Of a stretch of DNA of 64,000 nucleotides, positions 1-8,750 are shown one piece after another. Under the pieces are notes generated by a model, which was given only the letters and a program-made list of their open reading frames with translations, did not search any database and was not told where the DNA came from. The stretch lies in assembly GCA_004553595.1 (NCBI GenBank), contig SFKZ01000007.1, positions 10,938-74,937 on the forward strand, in the 5' to 3' direction. Numbering within the stretch: position 1 is the first letter of the stretch; every line of letters starts with the position of its first letter. A program made the translations under genes and the position numbers. This DNA is from Methanobrevibacter ruminantium. Its GTDB lineage: Archaea; Methanobacteriota; Methanobacteria; Methanobacteriales; Methanobacteriaceae.

Positions 1-341
1 TTATTGCTTGAATCTACAAGTTTTATTGGATTAATAGTTGATTTTCCTTTCTTATCATTGAATTCAACAATCGTTTCCCTTTCATTTACAAGAATCCTGT
101 AAAAGTTTCCATCAATGGATTCAGGCAATTTGATTTTCTTTCCAAATCCATATTCATTTGAATTCACTTCATTTATCGAATCTGCAATATGATTTGCCAA
201 AATCCTTCCTTTGCTATTTTCATGGATTTCAATATTGGAATTCAAGCCATTTTCTATCATAGGCAAATTGGTAATTAAAAGCAGGATCACAATCAATGTG
301 CAAAATAAAAGTTCTATATTGATTATTCCTTTTGAATCCAT
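1..341 (-). CDS. Pilin-like (class III signal peptide) secreted protein, 3' end outside window
   Basis: Reads leftward from an ATG at 339-341 and runs off the window without a stop, so only about 113 residues are visible. The N-terminus is MDSKGIINIELLF followed by a hydrophobic stretch (about residues 5-28). A short charged leader with K-G just before a hydrophobic helix that carries a Glu at about position 5 after the cut is the pattern of archaeal type IV prepilins processed by an EppA/PibD-type peptidase. The rest is hydrophilic and predicted to be extracellular. It has no visible operon partner in the window and the region to its right (342-611) is AT-rich promoter DNA. It could also be an unrelated small secreted protein; the leader motif is the only evidence. 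Confidence 0.55.
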   Translation of the reverse strand, partial: MDSKGIINIELLFCTLIVILLLITNLPMIENGLNSNIEIHENSKGRILANHIADSINEVNSNEYGFGKKIKLPESIDGNFYRILVNERETIVEFNDKKGKSTINPIKLVDSSN

Positions 342-611
342 ATGCACTCTTTTTATTTTGCAATTATTTAAATATTTGCTAATATTTCAAGTAAATTTAA
401 TAGAATTAGTTTTATTTTTCAATTTAATTATTATTTAACAAGTTTTTTATAATTTCAATGGTTTAAATTAATATTATATTCATTTAAAAAAATTCATTAT
501 AAAAAATTATTTAAAGTATTGAATTATAGTATAATATATAAAAGCTGATTTTTTAAAATATCATTAAATTATTCGGCTATTTATGGTCATGAGAACTTTA
601 GGAGTAATTGA

Positions 612-1973
612 ATGGTTTTAGTTTCTTATTTGAATCCCCTATCACAGGAAGGGAGGAATATTGTAAGGGGATTAGGCGGTCTTGAGGGGATATATTCCAA
701 TAATGATGATTTAATTGATATTGTCATCCACACCAACCGTCAGACCATCTCTAATCAGGAGGTTGTTCCTGAAACTCTCGTAGACTTGGCTATAAATAGA
801 ATAAAATGGTATATTGAACGTAAAAATAATAAGGACTTCAATCCTAATGATTATGCCTACTTTTTCAATGAACGAATTGATGAATATGATACAATTGCAT
901 TTCACATATTGGCACAAGCAATTGCACACAAGTTTAGGCCAGGTTCTCGTGAGGTTAAGCTGTTTGTGGAATCCCAAGGTTTGATGATTGAGGACAGATT
1001 GATCAAGCTTCCATTATCTGAAAGGAAAGAGGTTGTAGAAGAGATTTTAAGTGATTTGCTTATTCAAGATGGCATTGAATGGTCTTTCCTAAAGGATTTG
1101 ATTGCCACTAAGAAATTATCATTGACAGATCTTGTTCTTCAGAATGGAGAAATAGTTTTGGATAGGGAAGAGTTTGTTTTCTCCTTTGGTGATGAATTCA
1201 GTGATAGGTCTCCAGATAGGATTTATGACATATTGATTGGAGACAATCTCAGAGAACTCATTTTAACTAAATTGCTGATGCAAAACACTGAAAATTACAT
1301 AAAGTCAATTCAAGACCAATTGGCTATTGTTGAGATGCACCCTGCAATTGTGGAATTAGGTGAAATGCTCGATGAGGCAATTACAGAATCATTGGCTAAA
1401 TACAGCACTTATTATGCAAGCGGTGGAGCTTACGGCAATATGGAAATTGGAAAACTCATTAGGGAAGCTTTCCCTCCATGCATTGAAAACACTGTAAATG
1501 GTGTTTCATCCGGTGGAAGAAATGATGCAATCGTATTGCTTTTGACTTCATTTGTATCTTATGCAAGGCTTTATCCAGGTATTTTTGGCTCTGATAGGAC
1601 AGTAAAGGTTTCAGACATTGATACAAACCTTAACATAACCTTAAATGAGATATTGCCACTTATTTTTGAAGCTGCAGACAATTGTACACCTCCTTTATTT
1701 GAAGACCAGCCTCAAGAAAAGATAAACATCATATCAAAATTAGGATTTGGAATGCATGAGGAAGTAAGTCTTGAAAATGAGGGAGAGACCAAATGGTACA
1801 CCCCAATGAGCTGTGAAAAGATCAAGATGCATTTGCCACATCTTTGTAAGGAAAATAAGGATTGCGCTAAGATTAACAATCCATTGAGCTATTATTCAAG
1901 GAAAAAGTGGATAATGAGCAAGAATGGTGAATTGCCTTCTGATGATAACTCTAAAGAGGATTCTAAAGAATAG
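612..1973 (+). CDS. priL: DNA primase large subunit PriL
   Basis: Non-catalytic, iron-sulfur subunit of the archaeal/eukaryal primase; it helps PriS start RNA/DNA primers at replication forks. The 453-residue protein has the helical N-terminal half typical of PriL and a C-terminal domain with the conserved segment FPPCIENTVNG, a later N-C-TPPLFEDQP, and a C-terminal MSCEKIK...HLC. Cys290, Cys358, Cys401 and Cys412 are the likely 4Fe-4S ligands (Cys at about 420 is an alternative). The C-terminal motif NPLSYYSRKKW is also characteristic. GGAG lies about 8 bases before the ATG. priS follows 0.7 kb downstream on the same strand, separated by an opposite-strand gene, so the two subunits are near neighbours but not a simple operon. 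The acidic tail after residue 435 looks disordered. Confidence 0.93.
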   Translation: MVLVSYLNPLSQEGRNIVRGLGGLEGIYSNNDDLIDIVIHTNRQTISNQEVVPETLVDLAINRIKWYIERKNNKDFNPNDYAYFFNERIDEYDTIAFHILAQAIAHKFRPGSREVKLFVESQGLMIEDRLIKLPLSERKEVVEEILSDLLIQDGIEWSFLKDLIATKKLSLTDLVLQNGEIVLDREEFVFSFGDEFSDRSPDRIYDILIGDNLRELILTKLLMQNTENYIKSIQDQLAIVEMHPAIVELGEMLDEAITESLAKYSTYYASGGAYGNMEIGKLIREAFPPCIENTVNGVSSGGRNDAIVLLLTSFVSYARLYPGIFGSDRTVKVSDIDTNLNITLNEILPLIFEAADNCTPPLFEDQPQEKINIISKLGFGMHEEVSLENEGETKWYTPMSCEKIKMHLPHLCKENKDCAKINNPLSYYSRKKWIMSKNGELPSDDNSKEDSKE

Positions 1974-1982
1974 ATTAAATTA

Positions 1983-2474
1983 TTAATATGTATAGTCATC
2001 CTCATCGTAGTATCTTAGGATTATGGAATGTTCAAAGTCCTGATAGTTATTGAAATGGTATTCCTCGTAATCTTCAATGAGAATCTTTATTTGTCTTTCC
2101 TTTTTATCAATTGATTCTATCCTGCAGAATTCATCCAAGAGTTCTGGGTCATAGTCATCGAAATACTCTTCATTCTCTTCTTTTTTCAATTTGAATTCAA
2201 GGAATCTTTCGTATTCATCCTCATCCAGAATCTCCTCTTCATCATACAATTCCTCCTCGGATTCTATTTTATAAAGTTCAATGTGATCGCTGTCATGGCT
2301 CATGTCAAGCAATTCGTTTATATTCAATCCAATTCCCTGGACTTTTCCTGTCTTTAGGTTGATGATTGTTTTTCCTGTTGATTCATAGGCTGTCCAGTTA
2401 TCAAGTGCAGGCTCTATGATTTCCCTTATGCTTAAGCTTTCTATAAGCCTTCTAAGTTCCTCTTCACTTAGCAT
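1983..2474 (-). CDS. Acidic hypothetical protein between priL and priS
   Basis: I do not recognise this protein. It is about 163 residues and strikingly rich in Asp, Glu and Tyr, with a central run of acidic residues (ESEEELYDEEE and similar) and a Tyr/Asp-rich C-terminus. I place the start at the ATG at 2472-2474 (MLSEEELRR) because GGAG sits about 7 bases upstream of it; an in-frame ATG at 2499-2501 lacks a ribosome binding site. It lies on the minus strand between the two primase genes, with its stop only 9 bases from the priL stop (convergent). The fold is unknown; a nucleic-acid mimic or a binding partner of a basic protein would be a guess. No signal peptide or membrane segment is visible. 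Confidence 0.6.
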   Translation of the reverse strand: MLSEEELRRLIESLSIREIIEPALDNWTAYESTGKTIINLKTGKVQGIGLNINELLDMSHDSDHIELYKIESEEELYDEEEILDEDEYERFLEFKLKKEENEEYFDDYDPELLDEFCRIESIDKKERQIKILIEDYEEYHFNNYQDFEHSIILRYYDEDDYTY

Positions 2475-2663
2475 TTTGATTCTCCATTTTGCTTTTTTCA
2501 TTTGCTATTTTAATCAGCTATTTTCATTACAATAAGTTTTAAGTATTACCTAAATCATAAATATTTTTACTTATATATAATATTTATTTAAATCAATTAA
2601 AAACTTTATTTAAATATTTTTTAAAATTGAATTTATTTTTCGAATTTGACTTTTGGTGATTTT

Positions 2664-3650
2664 ATGTTTGGCACTTCAAGTATTCAGGAAAGAAGGAGAT
2701 ACTACAGGGAGGAATGGTCTGAAAAGGACATCCCTGACTTTATCGCAGAGGGAATCACTAAAAGGGAATTCGGTTTTGACCATTTAGGGCATGGTCCTAA
2801 TGACAGGTATAAGGTATTTTTCGGCACAAGGCCTTTAAAACGATTTTTAAGAACCAAAGCCCCTTTTGCAGCATACATTTCTGTAGCATTTTATGCAAAT
2901 CCAATAAATCGTGGAGGATGGGAAAAGGCAGAGTACATTTTTGACATAGATGCAAAGGATTTGCCTATCCGTTCATGCAGTTGCGATGGAGTATGTGAGA
3001 TTTGCTTAGGTGAAGCTCTTGAGAGAGTAAACATTATGCTAGACACTTTAAAGGGTGATTTAGGCATTAAGAACATTCATTTGATTTATTCTGGAAGAGG
3101 ATTCCACATAAGGATACTAGACCCTGTAATGATGGAAGCGGACAGTGACTTGAGAGGAGAGGTTTTGAAATATGTTGCTGGCGCTGAAGTTCCAAAATCA
3201 CAGTATCCGAATCCAAGTGGAAAACCTTATAATTTTGAGCATTTCTCAATCCCAATAGCTTATCCCGCTATTTTCACTGAAAAAGTGAAATACAACATTC
3301 TTCACTTGAAGGGAGATGAAAAGCTTGATGGAATCAACAATAGATTGTTGAAGGACATGGTAAAAAATAGGGATTGCCTTTATGAGGATGATTGGGGTTC
3401 ATTCAAGCAAGCGATTGGTCCAAGAAGGTATAAGGATATGGTAAATGCAATGGCAAGGGTAAACCTTGCGACAATCGATGCAAAGGTAACCATAGACTTA
3501 AAGAGGATCTTAAGACTTCCAAGTTCCCTCCACTCTAAAGTGAGCATGAAATGCGTAGAGGTAAAGAATCCTGAAACATTTGATCCATTCAAGTCTGCTG
3601 TTCCCAAGTTTGTATATGAAAGAAAGGATGAATCCATTGCAGAAAAATAG
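2664..3650 (+). CDS. priS: DNA primase catalytic subunit PriS
   Basis: Catalytic subunit of archaeal primase. It carries the metal-binding motif FDIDAKD (about residue 100), a Cys-rich zinc knuckle (SCSCDGVCEICLGE) just after it, the SGRGFHIRI motif, and a late DLKRILRLPSSLHSK segment, all hallmarks of PriS. I choose the ATG at 2664, since GGTGAT lies 3-4 bases before it; an in-frame TTG at 2646 would add six residues but has no ribosome binding site. The protein is about 328 residues, normal for the family. It pairs with PriL encoded just upstream. The protein ends in a short charged tail. Confidence 0.94.
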   Translation: MFGTSSIQERRRYYREEWSEKDIPDFIAEGITKREFGFDHLGHGPNDRYKVFFGTRPLKRFLRTKAPFAAYISVAFYANPINRGGWEKAEYIFDIDAKDLPIRSCSCDGVCEICLGEALERVNIMLDTLKGDLGIKNIHLIYSGRGFHIRILDPVMMEADSDLRGEVLKYVAGAEVPKSQYPNPSGKPYNFEHFSIPIAYPAIFTEKVKYNILHLKGDEKLDGINNRLLKDMVKNRDCLYEDDWGSFKQAIGPRRYKDMVNAMARVNLATIDAKVTIDLKRILRLPSSLHSKVSMKCVEVKNPETFDPFKSAVPKFVYERKDESIAEK

Positions 3651-3800
3651 ATGTTTAAATTTCTATTGAAATTTTACTTTTTTTACTAAAAAATAGATAT
3701 TTTTTTAATAAAAAAATAGATATTTTTAAATCAATCCTAAACAAATATATTATTAAGAATTAATTTATTTAATTTATTAATTTCATTAAGGAGGTTCAAT

Positions 3801-4202
3801 ATGTTGAATAAGAAACTTATAATATGTTTTATTATTGCATTGATTGCTCTTATAGTGGTTGGTTTTGTTGCATTGAATTTTGTTCCTCACAATGACATAC
3901 TTGATTTGAACTTAACAGACAATGCAACTGAAAACATTACTGAAAATCTAACTGAAAACTTAACGGTCAACATTACAGATGATGCAGTTAACGGTTCAGA
4001 AATTGCAGCTAATGAATCTGCTGTTGTAGATGCAAACAATACAAATGCAAGCTCTGATGTCGATGAAGGAGATCTATTGAAAAAGCAAACTTTCACTGTT
4101 ACAGCAAATGAAACTGGTCAGTATAAAGGAATGGAACCTGGAACCTATGTACTTTACTACACAGAAAACGATGGTCCAATCAAAATCGATAATGTAGGAT
4201 AA
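3801..4202 (+). CDS. Small membrane-anchored, Asn/Thr-rich surface protein
   Basis: A 133-residue protein with one N-terminal membrane helix (about residues 5-27), then an extracellular linker packed with N-x-T/S sequons (NATENITENLTENLTVNIT and others) that would be heavily N-glycosylated. The C-terminus carries a compact motif, GQY-x(3)-PG-x-Y-x(2)-YY-x(4)-GPI, ending in Gly. The same arrangement ends the small membrane protein at 54301-54666, so the two look like members of one family. AAGGAGG lies 7 bases before the ATG. It stands alone, followed by T-rich terminator-like DNA. No function is known to me; a cell-surface role is inferred. Confidence 0.75.
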   Translation: MLNKKLIICFIIALIALIVVGFVALNFVPHNDILDLNLTDNATENITENLTENLTVNITDDAVNGSEIAANESAVVDANNTNASSDVDEGDLLKKQTFTVTANETGQYKGMEPGTYVLYYTENDGPIKIDNVG

Positions 4203-4759
4203 TTAAGTTTTTAATTTTTTACTTTTTCTTTTCTTTTTTTTAAATTTTTTTTAATTTTTAATTTTTCATTCTTTAATATTTTCTAAATAATAACTTTAAA
4301 ACTTTGATATTTAATTTTTTCTTCATTTTTTAAATAAAGTAATTACAAACCTTTATAAGTAACAGAAAATAAAATATTGTTGGTGAAATGTAATTGAAAA
4401 GCAAAATCATTACTTATTTTAAAATTCATTCTTTTTTAGTTATTTTTTTTAATATCCTATTTAATGTCTGAACTAACTAATTAATGATAATTTTTATCAT
4501 GTCATTAGTTTTTATTCATTTGTTCTTAAAAAAAAGGACACATTTATATGCTATGAAGTTCATACTATAATTGTCGAAGAAAAATGACTTCAAAATATGG
4601 GGGTTGATATCTAGTTTGCAAATCATTTTTCAACATTCACTGTAATTTATTAATGCACCATTTATCACCTTAGCTGTTAGATAAACTTACAAAGGGGGAG
4701 TGGATGTTGATAATATAAAATTCATTTACTTTTATAATCTAAACTAAAGGGGGTATTTT
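4203..4759 (+). other. Long AT-rich gap with repeated GGGGG motifs before the vWA gene
   Basis: No convincing gene. The first 60 bases are a T-rich terminator-like tract for the upstream gene. In the last 170 bases three GGGGG runs (at about 4599-4603, 4694-4698 and 4749-4753) stand out in otherwise G-poor DNA. The second precedes a five-codon open frame with ideal spacing (ATG 4704, stop 4716-4718), and a GTG-led frame of 15 codons (4700-4747) ends directly at the third, which is the ribosome binding site of the vWA gene. These may be leader peptides or remains of a lost gene. Confidence 0.4.
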
Positions 4760-5515
4760 ATGGATAATGAAAGTATAAAAATCAAGATTCAGGATCATGA
4801 CGAAATTTCCGGTACTGAAAAATTAAACAAAAATCAAAACAATGTAAAAGGGGGAAATGATATGGAAAATGAAAACAAAACTGTTGTAAATGACTACAAT
4901 GATGAAAAACTTGCAAATATTGGAATTGAAGAGGAAATGGATTTATTCTTTATTTTAGACAGAAGCGGATCTATGGGGGGCAGTGAAAGGGACACCATAA
5001 ATGGATTCAATGCTTTAATTGAAAAGCAAGCAGTGAAAAACTAAAACATTCGTGTAACCACCATTCTCTTTGATGATGAGTATCAGGTCTTGTACTCCAG
5101 AAAACCTATCTCTGAAGTGAAACCACTTACTGAAAAGGAGTACAACGTTAGAGGTTGTACTGCTTTGCTCGATTCAATTGGAAAAACTGTAAACTCCTAT
5201 AAAAACAGAGTAGGTTCTGCTATGTGCATCATCACTTCTGATGGATATGAAAACTCTTCCAGAGAGTTCAATAGGGACCAAATCAGGAGAATTATTGAAA
5301 AAAGCGGATGGGAATTCGTATTTATCGGTGCGGATATAGATTCATACGCTGAGGCATCACGTATTGGAATCCGTAAAAGCCGTGTTGCAAATTACAATAA
5401 AACTGCTGAAGGACACAAGGAAATGTATGATGCATGCAATATGATTACCGACAGGTATTATAGAAAAAGAGACTTGAAAGATAACAACGAAGATTGGAAA
5501 GAAAGATTAGATTAA
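4760..5515 (+). pseudogene. von Willebrand factor A (MIDAS) protein interrupted by an in-frame TAA
   Basis: The reading frame is continuous from ATG 4760 to 5515 except for a TAA at 5042-5044. Before it lie an Asn/Glu-rich N-terminus and the MIDAS motif DRSGSM; after it the frame resumes at once with the next vWA strands (NIRVTTILFDDEY), the MIDAS Thr region (GCTALLDSIG) and the MIDAS Asp region (ITSDGYENS). So all metal-binding elements are present but split. Two start candidates have excellent ribosome binding sites: ATG 4760 and ATG 4862, each after AAAGGGGG or AAAAGGGGG. The intact parent would be about 250 residues, a soluble YegL/TerY-like vWA protein. The downstream ARPP-1 gene is interrupted in the same way. 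A single substitution (for example AAA to TAA) explains the stop; sequence error is the alternative. Confidence 0.8.
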
Positions 5516-5557
5516 ATCTTTCCATTATTATTTTTTTTAATATTCGAGGTGAGATCT

Positions 5558-6058
5558 CTGAGTAAAATAACTAACAGAAAGGAAGCCTTAGCCATTAAGG
5601 ATAAGGTTTTGGAAGTTAAAGAGGAATATCTTAAAGGGGATAAATGCTTTGATGAATTTGCAAAATTGGAAGAGCTTACATTTGAGGATGACTTCTGCCA
5701 ATATCTAATTTCCAAGTATGCAAAATTATCCAGATTCTACTTGGATGACAGCGAGGAATATGCAAAGGAATATGGTGAGGAAAACCCTTCAATTGTATGC
5801 TTTAATGATATTGCTGACTATTTGGATGGAATCGTATCCGGAAACTTTGCAGATGAAGTCAAGAAGGAATGCATCAGGCAAGGGAGCTGTGTAGAAGTGA
5901 ATGGCATCAATTTCCAGCCGGTTTCCAAAATAGGTTTGGAAGAGTTCAATGGAGAAACCTTGGTTTTCCTATATGATGACAATGATCTTGTTGCAAGGAT
6001 TCCCTTTTATGATATAACCAGCTATAGGATTAAAGAATTGGAAGAAGATGACTTTTAA
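5558..6058 (+). CDS. Hypothetical protein in vWA/ARPP-1 cluster
   Basis: I do not recognise this soluble, acidic protein of about 166 residues. It has a helical N-terminal half with many charged residues and a C-terminal half with short beta-like segments (GETLVFLYDDNDLVARIPFY). The start is unusual: GAGGTGAG at 5546-5553 has normal spacing to a CTG at 5558-5560 (product begins with SKITNRKEA), whereas the in-frame GTG at 5549 lies inside the ribosome binding site; automated callers will probably choose 5549. It begins 42 bases after the vWA frame and is followed 86 bases later by the ARPP-1 frame, so the three are probably one transcription unit. It keeps an open frame while both neighbours are interrupted. 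Confidence 0.6.
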   Translation: MSKITNRKEALAIKDKVLEVKEEYLKGDKCFDEFAKLEELTFEDDFCQYLISKYAKLSRFYLDDSEEYAKEYGEENPSIVCFNDIADYLDGIVSGNFADEVKKECIRQGSCVEVNGINFQPVSKIGLEEFNGETLVFLYDDNDLVARIPFYDITSYRIKELEEDDF

Positions 6059-6144
6059 TCTCAATTCCTTTACTCTTATAATAAAACAGAATCATCAATC
6101 TTTTTTCATTTATTTAATTATAAAAACAATCGGGATGATATGTG

Positions 6145-7116
6145 ATGAATATTGTAATTGATGGTATTATGGTATCTTTAGAGCTATTGAATGCTCAAAG
6201 GTATAGGAATATGTAGGTAATTCCAGTAAGTTTAAACCGTAATGGTCATAAGGACTATTTGACCTTGAAAAGAGGAATAAGTGCAGGTTTCGTTGAAATA
6301 AGTGAATGTGAAGTGTCCACTGTAGGAACTGTTTTACCTAGAAACAAAGCTAATGTGCCATTAGTCTTGATTGATGGAGATGAGATTGTAGGAGCTAAGC
6401 AAAAACGTATCATGAACAGGTCCCTCATAGTTCCACCATTAACAACTATGGAGGTCTCTGTAAGCTGTACTGAACAGGGAAGATGGCATTATGATAGAAC
6501 TGGTTATAGGACTCATTTTGACTATTCTGATATTGCAGCAGACTTTTCTACAAGAAGAAACAAGGCGGAGGATCTATTTGAAAATGATTCTTGCCAATCT
6601 ACCGTTTGGAACTCCATACATGACCTTGAGAGGAAAACATCTTTTAAATCCAGAACAAGCGCTTTGCATGACAATTTCATAAACCTTAGGTCTAAACTTG
6701 ATGAGTATTTGAAACATTTCCATGTGGAATATGGCCAACGCGGTGCCATATTCATTATCAATGGAGAAATTAAAGGCTTAGAGTTATTCGCTAACCCTTC
6801 AATCTATCATGATTACCATGAAAAGATCTTCAGAAGCTATATCATGGAAGCGATAGTTGACTACAGGTCAAGTTGTGGTTGTGAAAACTTTTATGGATTC
6901 CTAAGAGAAATTTCCTGCAGTGAATTCAGACCATCCAGAAGGGAAAGAATTGGAAGGCATCTTCATTTTGCAAATGATTGTGGATTTGGTGCTGCCTTAT
7001 TTGATGGATGCACTTTGGTTCATTTAAATTATTTCAGTGGTGGCAAATCAAGAACCATTAGAAGAAAGACCGGCAGAAGATACGGAAGCTTTAGGGATTT
7101 CGTAGACGATTCCTAA
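6145..7116 (+). pseudogene. ARPP-1 family protein interrupted by an in-frame TAG
   Basis: From ATG 6145 the frame reads 23 residues (ending RYRNM), then TAG at 6214-6216, then continues in the same frame with VIPVSLNRNG and on to 7116. The body carries the ARPP-1 (DUF6569) signature: LVLIDGDEIVGAKQKRIMN, then SLIVPP and VSCTEQGRW. These domains are linked in the literature to ADP-ribosylglycohydrolase and rhodanese/phosphatase gene neighbourhoods; the biochemical role is unknown. Starting after the stop would need the TTG at 6259 and would lose the conserved N-terminal strand. A CAG-to-TAG change would explain the stop. Pyrrolysine is unlikely: I see no pyl genes and this lineage is not known for it. 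The C-terminal third is Arg-rich (SGGKSRTIRRKTGRRYG). Confidence 0.8.
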
Positions 7117-7309
7117 ATTAAATTTTTAACTTTCCATCTCTTCTTTTTTCTTTTTTTACCTCATTTTTAATTAAATTTTCTATTTTTCAAAATATTTTTC
7201 AATAAGTATTTACATAATAAAATACTATAATTATGTATTAAATTATTAACTAAGTTATGTATTTAAACTTAAATAATTTTAATATCTTATTGATTTTTAG
7301 AGGAATTTT

Positions 7310-8572
7310 ATGAATAAATATGTTGAAAAATGGGTTGAATCCAGCCTAATATTAAAAATACTTATTGGATTAATCATTGGGGCAATTTTAGGCCTTGCTG
7401 TTCCGCAATATGAAATGATTGGGCTTTTAGGTCAATTGTTTGTAAGCGCTCTTAAAGCTATTGCTCCATTGCTTGTTTTTGTATTGGTTGCTTCTGCTTT
7501 AGCTAAAGCTGGAGAAGGTATAAGAAGCAGATTCAAAACTGTAATTGTCTTGTATATATTCTCAACATTCCTATCTGCTATGGTTGCAGTTACCGGCAGT
7601 TTCCTATTCCCTGTGTCAATGCATCTTACACAAGCAGGTGAAGTAACTGCTCCTGGAGATTTAGGTGAAGTCATAAGCAATATGCTATTGAATATTTTCA
7701 CTAACCCCTTGCAGTCACTCTCTCAAGGGGATTATCTTGGAATCTTATTTTGGGCAATTGTATTCGGTATCTGCTTGAAGCAAGTTGGAAGTCCAACTAC
7801 AAAGAATGTATTTGAAGACTGTGCAAACGCTACAAGCTTGATTGTAAAAGGAATCATTCAGTTTGCTCCTATCGGTATTATGTCACTTGTATTCAGTGCA
7901 GTGGCGGAAAGCGGTTTAAGCATTTTCATTCAATACGGACAATTGATCTTACTCCTTGTTGCTTGTATTGCAACAGTTGCATTGATTACAGATCCATTGA
8001 TTGCAGCATTCGCTTTGAGACGTAATCCTTATCCTCTTGTTATCACTTGCCTTAAGGAAAGTGGTATCACTGCGTTCTTTACAAGAAGTTCAGCAGCGAA
8101 CATTCCAGTGAATATGAGACTTTGTGAAAGATTAGGGCTTGACAAGGACTTCTATTCAATCAGTATTCCACTTGGAGCTACAATCAACATGGAAGGGGCA
8201 GCTATTACAATCACAATCATGACTTTAGCTGTATGTCATACTTTAGGAATTACTGTAGACTTGCCTACAACAATTGTTTTATGTATTATATCCACATTGG
8301 CTGCAGCAGGATCTTCTGGTGTTGCTGGAGGTTCCTTATTGCTTATTCCAATGGCTTGTTCATTGTTTGGAATACCTGCAGACATTTCCATGCAAGCTAT
8401 TGCTGTAGGATTCATCATTGGTGTAATTCAAGACTCTTGTGAAACCGCTCTTAACTCAAGTGGGGATGCATTGTTCTCTGCAACAGCTGAGTATCATGAC
8501 AGGGCAAAGGCAGGAGAACCTGTTAATTTCCTAGGTGAATTCGCTAAAGATAAGGAAGAGGCAACTGCTTAA
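7310..8572 (+). CDS. sstT: Serine/threonine:sodium symporter SstT
   Basis: A 420-residue polytopic membrane protein of the dicarboxylate/amino acid:cation symporter (DAACS) family, matching the SstT subgroup that imports serine and threonine with sodium. Diagnostic segments include ITAFFTRSSAANIPVNM, the GATINMEGAA motif in the substrate/sodium site, and the C-terminal GVIQDSCETALNSSGD. About eight transmembrane helices plus the two re-entrant hairpins are visible. The ribosome binding site AGAGG is about 7 bases before the ATG. It stands as a single gene between AT-rich gaps; the upstream gap (7117-7309) is promoter DNA. Length is normal for SstT. Confidence 0.92.
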   Translation: MNKYVEKWVESSLILKILIGLIIGAILGLAVPQYEMIGLLGQLFVSALKAIAPLLVFVLVASALAKAGEGIRSRFKTVIVLYIFSTFLSAMVAVTGSFLFPVSMHLTQAGEVTAPGDLGEVISNMLLNIFTNPLQSLSQGDYLGILFWAIVFGICLKQVGSPTTKNVFEDCANATSLIVKGIIQFAPIGIMSLVFSAVAESGLSIFIQYGQLILLLVACIATVALITDPLIAAFALRRNPYPLVITCLKESGITAFFTRSSAANIPVNMRLCERLGLDKDFYSISIPLGATINMEGAAITITIMTLAVCHTLGITVDLPTTIVLCIISTLAAAGSSGVAGGSLLLIPMACSLFGIPADISMQAIAVGFIIGVIQDSCETALNSSGDALFSATAEYHDRAKAGEPVNFLGEFAKDKEEATA

Positions 8573-8750
8573 TCTTCCTTTTTATTTTTTTACTAATTTT
8601 TTTAGCTTATTTTTTTCTATTATTTTTTCTTATTTTTGAAATTCTTTTTTTCATGTTCTATAAATTATAAAATTATAAAACTAATAAAGATAATAATATA
8701 ATTATAAAACAATTTTATCGGATTTTACAATTAACTAAAGGAACTAAACA

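Noticed and set aside
211..438. 75-residue open frame on + strand
   Set aside because: Lies mostly antisense to the pilin-like gene, Ile/Phe-rich composition typical of AT-rich noise, no ribosome binding site.
6214..6216. TAG in the ARPP-1 gene as a pyrrolysine codon
   Set aside because: No pylT/pylS-type genes in the window, the lineage is not known to use pyrrolysine, and the neighbouring vWA gene is stopped by TAA, which cannot be pyrrolysine.
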